A stretch of DNA of 64,000 bases. It comes from Neobacillus driksii. Its GTDB lineage: Bacteria; Bacillota; Bacilli; Bacillales; Cytobacillaceae. Shown here in pieces: positions 59,145 through 64,000 of this stretch. The stretch is taken from assembly GCF_013409995.1 (NCBI RefSeq), contig NZ_JACCBX010000011.1:62001-126000 (forward strand). The letters run 5' to 3'. The notes beneath the pieces were generated by a model. The model searched no databases and was not told the DNA's origin. It saw nothing but the letters and a program-made list of their open reading frames with translations. Each line of letters begins with the position of its first letter. The first letter of the stretch is position 1. The position numbers and the translations under genes are program-made.

Positions 59145-60965
59145 TTACGAAGCTTCTTCAAACTGACTATTATAAAGCTCAGCATAAAAACCATTTTTTG
59201 AAAGTAATTCTTCGTGATTACCACTTTCGATTATATCTCCATCCTTCATAACAAGGATTAAGTCTGCATTTTTAATCGTAGAAAGCCTGTGGGCAATGAC
59301 GAAAGATGTTTTTCCAACAGTCAATTTATCCATAGCCTGTTGAATCAATACTTCTGTTCGAGTATCCACCGAACTTGTCGCCTCATCTAAAATCAGTAAT
59401 GGTTTATTATCAACCATCGCACGTGCTATGGTAATAAGCTGTTTTTGCCCAGCTGAAAGATTTGCTTTATCATCGAGAATCGTATCATATCCCATTGACA
59501 GAGTTTTAATGAAGTGGTGCAGCCCCACTGATTTACATGCCGCCACTACTTCTTCATCACTTACGCCATTTCTGGAATAGACAATATTTTCACGAATGGT
59601 TCCTTCGAACAGCCATGTGTCTTGTAGAACCATACTGAATAGATCATGAATGTTTTCCCGCGTGAGGTTATTAATCGGAACACCGTCGATCAGTATTTCT
59701 CCACCATTTACTTCATAGAAACGCATTAGTAGGTTGACTAATGTTGTCTTACCAGCACCTGTTGGCCCGACAATTGCGACTTTTTCTCCTGCTTTAGCAG
59801 TTGCCGAAAAGTTATTGATAACCATTTTATCTTGACCATAGCCAAAGCGAACATTCTTAAACTCGACATCACCGATGGCCTCCTCAAGCTTTTCTCTTTT
59901 ATCACTTTCATTAACTAGCTCTTCTTCAGCGAGAAATTCAAATACACGTTCACTGGCAGCCGCTGTTGACTGCAGGTTGGTAGCTGCTTGAGCAAGCTGT
60001 GTAAGAGGCTGGGTAAATAGGCGGACATAAAGCATAAATGCTACGATCACACCAAATGTAATCATATTATTCACAGCGAGAACTGCCCCCACAATACATA
60101 TAACCACAAAGCCAAAATTACCAACAAACATCATTAACGGCATCATGAGTCCTGACATGAATTGAGATTTCCAAGCGCTAGTATATAGTCTTGTGTTAAT
60201 CTCATGAAAGGTCTCCCGGGCTTCTTTCTCTCCGTTATATACCTTCACAACATTGTGTCCTGAATAAATTTCTTCAATATGACCATTCAGTTTTCCTAGC
60301 TCTTTTTGCTGCTGAGCAAAGTATTTTTGTGATTTTGAGATAATGGATGTCATCAATCCAAACCCTACAATAGTAGATAAAATTGCAGCAATCGCCATGA
60401 TCCAATTGGTATAGAACATCATGATAAGGGAGCCGAGGAACATGGTTATGGCTGAAACAAGTGTACTTAAGCTCTGGTTCATCGTTTGCCCAATCATATC
60501 TACATCATTCGTAACACGACTAAGAACATCCCCGGTACTTGTAGAGTCAAAGTATTTTAATGGTAAACGATTAATTTTGGTTGATAGATCGGATCGCAAA
60601 TTTTTTGAAACACGCTGCGTGACCGTAGCCATGATAAATCCTTGAATATAGTTAAACAAAAATCCTAATCCATAAAGGAATGCAAGAAGGGTTGCCACAT
60701 TAACCACTGCGTCAAGATCAATGCTAGACATCATTCCTTCTGTGATTATATCCGTAATTTCACTAAGTAGATCTGGCCCAATAATATTGAAAACGGCACC
60801 TGCCATTGCAAGAATCAATGCTATGATAATAGCTGGTAAATATACCCTACAATAGGAGATGAGTTTCCTCATCGTATTCTTAAAATCTTTAGGTTTTTCT
60901 CCACGCCCCCCTTTTCCATGGGGAGATTTCATATGAGCGCCACTTTCCTGATTTTTCTTACCCAA
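59145..60965 (-). CDS. ABC exporter half-transporter, YfiC-like (second subunit)
   Basis: A 606-residue fused membrane-ATPase protein: six transmembrane helices (about 35-330) and an ATPase with Walker A GPTGAGKTT, signature LSAGQ (instead of LSGGQ) and canonical Walker B ILDEATSSVD, so its catalytic Glu is intact. The start is the TTG at 60965, nine nt after GGAGG and overlapping the stop of the upstream subunit gene by 8 bp; earlier frame positions lie inside that gene. The N-terminal tail is rich in Gly/Lys. Together with the upstream subunit it forms a heterodimeric multidrug/lipid-type exporter; substrate unknown. Confidence 0.88.
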   Translation of the reverse strand: MGKKNQESGAHMKSPHGKGGRGEKPKDFKNTMRKLISYCRVYLPAIIIALILAMAGAVFNIIGPDLLSEITDIITEGMMSSIDLDAVVNVATLLAFLYGLGFLFNYIQGFIMATVTQRVSKNLRSDLSTKINRLPLKYFDSTSTGDVLSRVTNDVDMIGQTMNQSLSTLVSAITMFLGSLIMMFYTNWIMAIAAILSTIVGFGLMTSIISKSQKYFAQQQKELGKLNGHIEEIYSGHNVVKVYNGEKEARETFHEINTRLYTSAWKSQFMSGLMMPLMMFVGNFGFVVICIVGAVLAVNNMITFGVIVAFMLYVRLFTQPLTQLAQAATNLQSTAAASERVFEFLAEEELVNESDKREKLEEAIGDVEFKNVRFGYGQDKMVINNFSATAKAGEKVAIVGPTGAGKTTLVNLLMRFYEVNGGEILIDGVPINNLTRENIHDLFSMVLQDTWLFEGTIRENIVYSRNGVSDEEVVAACKSVGLHHFIKTLSMGYDTILDDKANLSAGQKQLITIARAMVDNKPLLILDEATSSVDTRTEVLIQQAMDKLTVGKTSFVIAHRLSTIKNADLILVMKDGDIIESGNHEELLSKNGFYAELYNSQFEEAS

Positions 60966-62712
60966 TTTCAAGCTCCTCCTTTGATAACTGAGAATAAGCA
61001 ATTTCCTGATAAACACTGCAATTTTGCATTAACTCATCATGTGTACCAACGCCGACAACTTCACCATGATCCAGCACTATAATCCGGTCTGCATCTTTAA
61101 TGGTACCAATACGCTGTCCAACTATTAACGTTGTGGCGTCTTTTGTTTCATTTTTAAGTTTGGAGCGCAGCACTCGATCAGTTTTATAATCAAGCGCTGA
61201 AAATGAATCATCGAATATATAGATTTCTGGCTGTCTATGAACTGCCCTTGCGATAGACAATCTCTGTTTTTGTCCCCCGGAAACATTGGTGCCTCCCTGA
61301 GAAATCGAGGCATTGTACTGGTTCTCCATCTTCTCGACAAATTCAGTTCCTTGTGCAATATCAATTGCCTTCTTAACATCCGTTTCCTTCGACCCACTGT
61401 CCCCATATACTACATTTGTAGTAACTGTACCACTAAACAATATAGCTTTTTGAGATACATAACCGAGCTTTTTGCGTAGAGATTCCTGGGTATAATGTTT
61501 AACATTTACACCATCGACCAACACTTCCCCTTCTGTTGCATCGAAATAGCGAGGAATTAGGTTAAGTAATGTACTTTTCCCACTGCCTGTTGAGCCAATA
61601 AATGCTACCGTTTCACCTTTACTAGCCTTGAAACTAACATTGCGGAGGATATATTCTGCTGCGTCAGGATATTTAAAACTTACATTTCGGAATTCAATTT
61701 CTCCTGAAAGACCTTTTTCTCCTTCTGTCACGTTTCCATCAATGATTTTTGCTTTGGTATCGAGTACTTCTTGAATTCGTTTTGCAGATACGGAAGCACG
61801 AGGAAGCATGATAAATACGAAGGAAAGCATCATAAATGCCATAATTACCTGCATGGCATAAGATGAGAAAACGACCATATCTGAGAACAATGATAAACGA
61901 TCCGGCAGTGCTGCAGCGTTAATTAACACTGCTCCAATCCAATAGATTGCGAGACTTATACCTGACATGATGATCCCCATCGTCGGCATGATTAAGGCCA
62001 TTGCCCGGCTGGTGAAGAGATTTGTATTTGTAAGCGCAATGTTGGCTTCGTCAAATTTCTTTTCCTGATAATTTCCAGCGTTGTAGGCCTGCACAACCCG
62101 TATGCCGGTCAAGTTTTCCCTTGTTACACGATTCAAGTTATCTGTTAAACTCTGAATAATTTTGAATTTTGGCAATGCGACAAAAATAAGAATACACAGC
62201 ATCAAAATTAGGAATAAAACGGCAAAGCCAGTTGCAGCCGTCCATTGCCAGCTCTTTCCCATCATTTTCATGACAGCCCAAACCGCTAGAATTGGAGCCT
62301 TTACGATTACTTGTAATCCCATTGAAATAAGTAGTTGAATCTGAGTAATATCATTCGTGGAGCGGGTAATAAGACTTGCTGTTGAGAAGCCATTGATCTC
62401 TTCGATTGAAAAAGACATTGTCTTCTCGAAAACCATAGCCCGAAGACGAACAGAAAAACCAGCCGCGACTTTAGCTGCAAAAAAGCCAACAATGATAGAT
62501 GCAATCACACTACCAACTGCACATAAAAGCATATATCCTCCTTGGAGGAGAACATCACTCATCTTACTTCCTTCTGTTTGTACCAGCATGGTGATTTCAT
62601 GCATATAATCTGGTAGCTTTAAGTCTAGGTACACCTGTGTCACGATGAATACCAAACTGCACAGTATTAACAGGTATTCTTTTTTCTGTAGATATTTAAA
62701 TATTTTCAGCAT
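60958..62712 (-). CDS. ABC exporter half-transporter, YfiB-like (first subunit)
   Basis: A 584-residue membrane-ATPase protein with six transmembrane helices and an ATPase domain: Walker A GSTGSGKST, signature VSGGQ, and Walker B IFDDSFSALD, in which Asp replaces the catalytic Glu. This is the degenerate site typical of one partner in heterodimeric exporters (compare LmrCD, BmrCD, TM287/288). ATG 62712 follows AGGAGGG. It is downstream of a marR gene and preceded by a MarR-type operator. Confidence 0.88.
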   Translation of the reverse strand: MLKIFKYLQKKEYLLILCSLVFIVTQVYLDLKLPDYMHEITMLVQTEGSKMSDVLLQGGYMLLCAVGSVIASIIVGFFAAKVAAGFSVRLRAMVFEKTMSFSIEEINGFSTASLITRSTNDITQIQLLISMGLQVIVKAPILAVWAVMKMMGKSWQWTAATGFAVLFLILMLCILIFVALPKFKIIQSLTDNLNRVTRENLTGIRVVQAYNAGNYQEKKFDEANIALTNTNLFTSRAMALIMPTMGIIMSGISLAIYWIGAVLINAAALPDRLSLFSDMVVFSSYAMQVIMAFMMLSFVFIMLPRASVSAKRIQEVLDTKAKIIDGNVTEGEKGLSGEIEFRNVSFKYPDAAEYILRNVSFKASKGETVAFIGSTGSGKSTLLNLIPRYFDATEGEVLVDGVNVKHYTQESLRKKLGYVSQKAILFSGTVTTNVVYGDSGSKETDVKKAIDIAQGTEFVEKMENQYNASISQGGTNVSGGQKQRLSIARAVHRQPEIYIFDDSFSALDYKTDRVLRSKLKNETKDATTLIVGQRIGTIKDADRIIVLDHGEVVGVGTHDELMQNCSVYQEIAYSQLSKEELEIG

Positions 62713-62743
62713 GTATATCCCTCCTGTGAGCCATTCACATTAA

Positions 62744-62760
62744 ACCTAATAGTGTTAGAT
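62744..62760. promoter_or_regulatory. MarR-type operator before the exporter genes
   Basis: ACCTAAT-AGT-GTTAGAT, an inverted repeat matching the 63253-63271 palindrome except in a symmetric pair of bases. Lies between marR and the first exporter gene. Confidence 0.6.
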
Positions 62761-62786
62761 AATTCTTTAAAAACTTAGCAGACTCA

Positions 62787-63233
62787 CTATTCATGCCTGC
62801 ATTCTTGATCATTCATATCATTGGTAATATCTTTTATCCGTTTAATAATTCGAATTAATTCCTGAGCATCTTTTTCACCAAGTTGTTGAAGAGTATGCTG
62901 CATCATCGAAATCAGTTTATTATATTCTTCCATCATAAAACTTTTACCAGATTCAGTTATTGTAACAATAACCACTCGTTTGTCGTTTTCAGCCCTGTTT
63001 CGTTCAATAAAACCTTTTTTGGCTAAACTGTTGAGGGCGGATGCAACACGGGGGGTGGTAAGATCCAATTTCTCACTAAGATCACCTGATGGAACCCCGT
63101 TACTTCCAAAAGTAAGATACCCTAAAATTCTTCTCTCACCATGAGAAAGATCATCAACTTTTTTCTGAAATGGCAGTTTAGCTGTTCTAGTCATAATATG
63201 AAACAGCTCTTCCGCCAACGCCTTGAAGTCCAT
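62787..63233 (-). CDS. MarR-family regulator of the ABC exporter
   Basis: A 148-residue winged-helix regulator (LSHGERRILGYLTFGSNGVPSGDLSEKLDLTTPRVASALNSLAKKGFIER, then NDKRVVIVTITESGK wing) with a C-terminal dimerisation helix. The ATG at 63233 follows AAGGGG at 7 nt; the longer frame to 63299 overlaps the operator and promoter. Likely represses itself and the downstream exporter genes (74 bp away) until a drug-like ligand binds. Confidence 0.9.
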   Translation of the reverse strand: MDFKALAEELFHIMTRTAKLPFQKKVDDLSHGERRILGYLTFGSNGVPSGDLSEKLDLTTPRVASALNSLAKKGFIERNRAENDKRVVIVTITESGKSFMMEEYNKLISMMQHTLQQLGEKDAQELIRIIKRIKDITNDMNDQECRHE

Positions 63234-63252
63234 TTTCAAACCCCTTCCGAAA

Positions 63253-63299
63253 TATCTAATACTATTAGATAATATATTCAATTTGGAGCACATTGTCAA
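63253..63299 (-). promoter_or_regulatory. marR promoter and operator
   Basis: Minus strand TTGACA (63294-63299), 17 bp, TATATT (63271-63276). The perfect palindrome TATCTAAT-ACT-ATTAGATA (63253-63271) covers the start point. Confidence 0.85.
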
Positions 63300-63418
63300 G
63301 GAATTTCAATCCAGGACAGAATAATAAGAACGATAAAAATTTTATGGGTTCTGTACTGCCTATTTTAATTTGCCAGTCCCCGCCTAATTACACTTTAAAT
63401 TTTTGATATTCTCATAAA

Positions 63419-63451
63419 AAAACTAATCAGAATTTTTTTCCGATTAGTTTT
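63419..63451. terminator. Bidirectional terminator in the gap between the partial AraC gene and marR
   Basis: A 10-bp stem AAAACTAATC / GATTAGTTTT with A- and T-runs. Probably ends the leftward AraC-type transcript. Confidence 0.75.
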
Positions 63452-63535
63452 TGTTTTATTGAATGTTTTTTTACACTCTCAGATATATTATTTTAGCTTT
63501 GTTAAAATCTGATGTAGTTTTACTGTGTTTGAAAA

Positions 63536-63723
63536 ATAAACGGAAAAATTCCGGCTAAATTGGGAAATACCCATATTTCCTTGAAATTAAGCGGAGCTTT
63601 TCCGTTTATTTGATCAAAATCTTTGGATTTTGTCATATCTAGAGCAGTTAACCGGAATATCTCCGCTTATATCAGCTTCATAAGCTTCCTCTAAATACAT
63701 TAACCGGAAATTCTCCGCCTATG
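63536..63723. repeat. Cluster of four short CCGGA/TCCG palindromic repeats
   Basis: Copies at about 63536-63559, 63585-63611, 63646-63672 and 63698-63723 share TTAAsCGGA-n3/5-TCCGsyTAt, each an imperfect inverted repeat, spaced 50-60 bp. They resemble dispersed intergenic palindromes rather than a coding or CRISPR structure. The gap 63234-63770 holds nothing else but the operator, promoter and terminator listed. Confidence 0.55.
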
Positions 63724-63770
63724 AATTCTCATACCTACACGGAAATCAACAATGAACCATAACAGAGCCA

Positions 63771-64000
63771 TTATTTTAAGTTCTGATGAATTGCAGTCTC
63801 CAAAGGGTACATATCCATAAACGACTGGGGCTGCTTATCTCGGTACTCCTTTGGTGTACATAATTTTATCTTTACAAAGTTACGATTAAATGAACGTATG
63901 CTTTCGTAACCACAAAGGAAAGCAATTTCTGTAATATTCTTTTCTGTATAAATTAATAGATAACAAGCATAATTTACTCTGGTTTCATTTAAAAAATCGA
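63771..64000 (-). CDS. AraC-family regulator, C-terminal part only
   Basis: Partial gene entering from the right edge; 75 residues before the TAA at 63771-63773. The frame reads NETRVNYACYLLIYTEKNIT, then EIAFLCGYESIRSFNRNFVK and TPKEYRDKQ, which is the second helix-turn-helix and conserved C-terminus of AraC/XylS proteins. The N-terminal sensor domain is outside the window. Confidence 0.88.
   Translation of the reverse strand, partial: DFLNETRVNYACYLLIYTEKNITEIAFLCGYESIRSFNRNFVKIKLCTPKEYRDKQPQSFMDMYPLETAIHQNLK

Noticed and set aside
63536..63723. CRISPR array.
   Set aside because: The repeats are short, imperfect and variable in length; the between-repeat sequences are not uniform spacers and no cas genes are near.

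Overview
The window reads as chromosomal DNA from a low-GC, endospore-former-type Firmicute of the Bacillaceae (Bacillus/Neobacillus/Mesobacillus-like). The basis is AT-rich sequence, strong AGGAGG-type ribosome binding sites, frequent TTG and GTG starts, sigma-A promoters and protein families typical of Bacillus (DUF624/YesL, YesM/YesN, class III fructose bisphosphatase, FIMAH domain, YfiB/YfiC-type exporter). The genus is an inference. No rRNA, intact tRNA, CRISPR array or complete insertion sequence was seen.

Left part (1-6.6 kb): a leftward operon for a Rieske oxygenase, a thiamine-diphosphate enzyme and an aldehyde dehydrogenase (cut by the window edge). It is preceded by a near-perfect sigma-54 promoter and a divergent sigma-54 activator gene; the shared intergenic region also carries a perfect TGTGA-N6-TCACA palindrome. 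Next to it is a gene-free 1.2 kb stretch containing the 3' half of a tRNA-Arg(CCU) flanked by identical 15-bp repeats, which looks like an integration scar.

6.6-15.6 kb: an apparent GntR-controlled catabolic unit. One transcript encodes GntR, a flavin split-barrel protein, an HpaB-type flavin monooxygenase, a nitrilase-family amidase, a DUF2848 protein and a cupin. A second encodes a stand-alone FAD synthetase, an MHS-family transporter and a secreted amidohydrolase. Both promoters carry related palindromes. The substrate is unknown, and no classical ring-cleavage dioxygenase is present.

15.6-38.6 kb and 46-59 kb: a large galactoside/oligosaccharide utilisation island. It holds ROK, AraC, YesMN and LacI regulators; GH2 (three), GH4, GH36 (two) and GH43 glycosidases; a GPH symporter; two CUT1-type importers that lack an ATPase gene (so probably rely on a shared MsmX-like ATPase elsewhere); and two paralogous DUF624 membrane proteins. 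A LacI regulon can be read directly from repeated TGAAAnCGnTTTCA-type operators before lacI, lacZ and one importer operon.

Between these lie a sulfonate-type importer with an LLM flavin monooxygenase (39.2-43.3 kb), whose roughly 440-nt leader contains three tandem copies of a small-hairpin-plus-terminator RNA module; a degenerate HepT/MntA toxin-antitoxin remnant; and fbp. The right end holds a MarR-controlled heterodimeric ABC exporter, a cluster of short palindromic intergenic repeats and the C-terminus of another AraC regulator.
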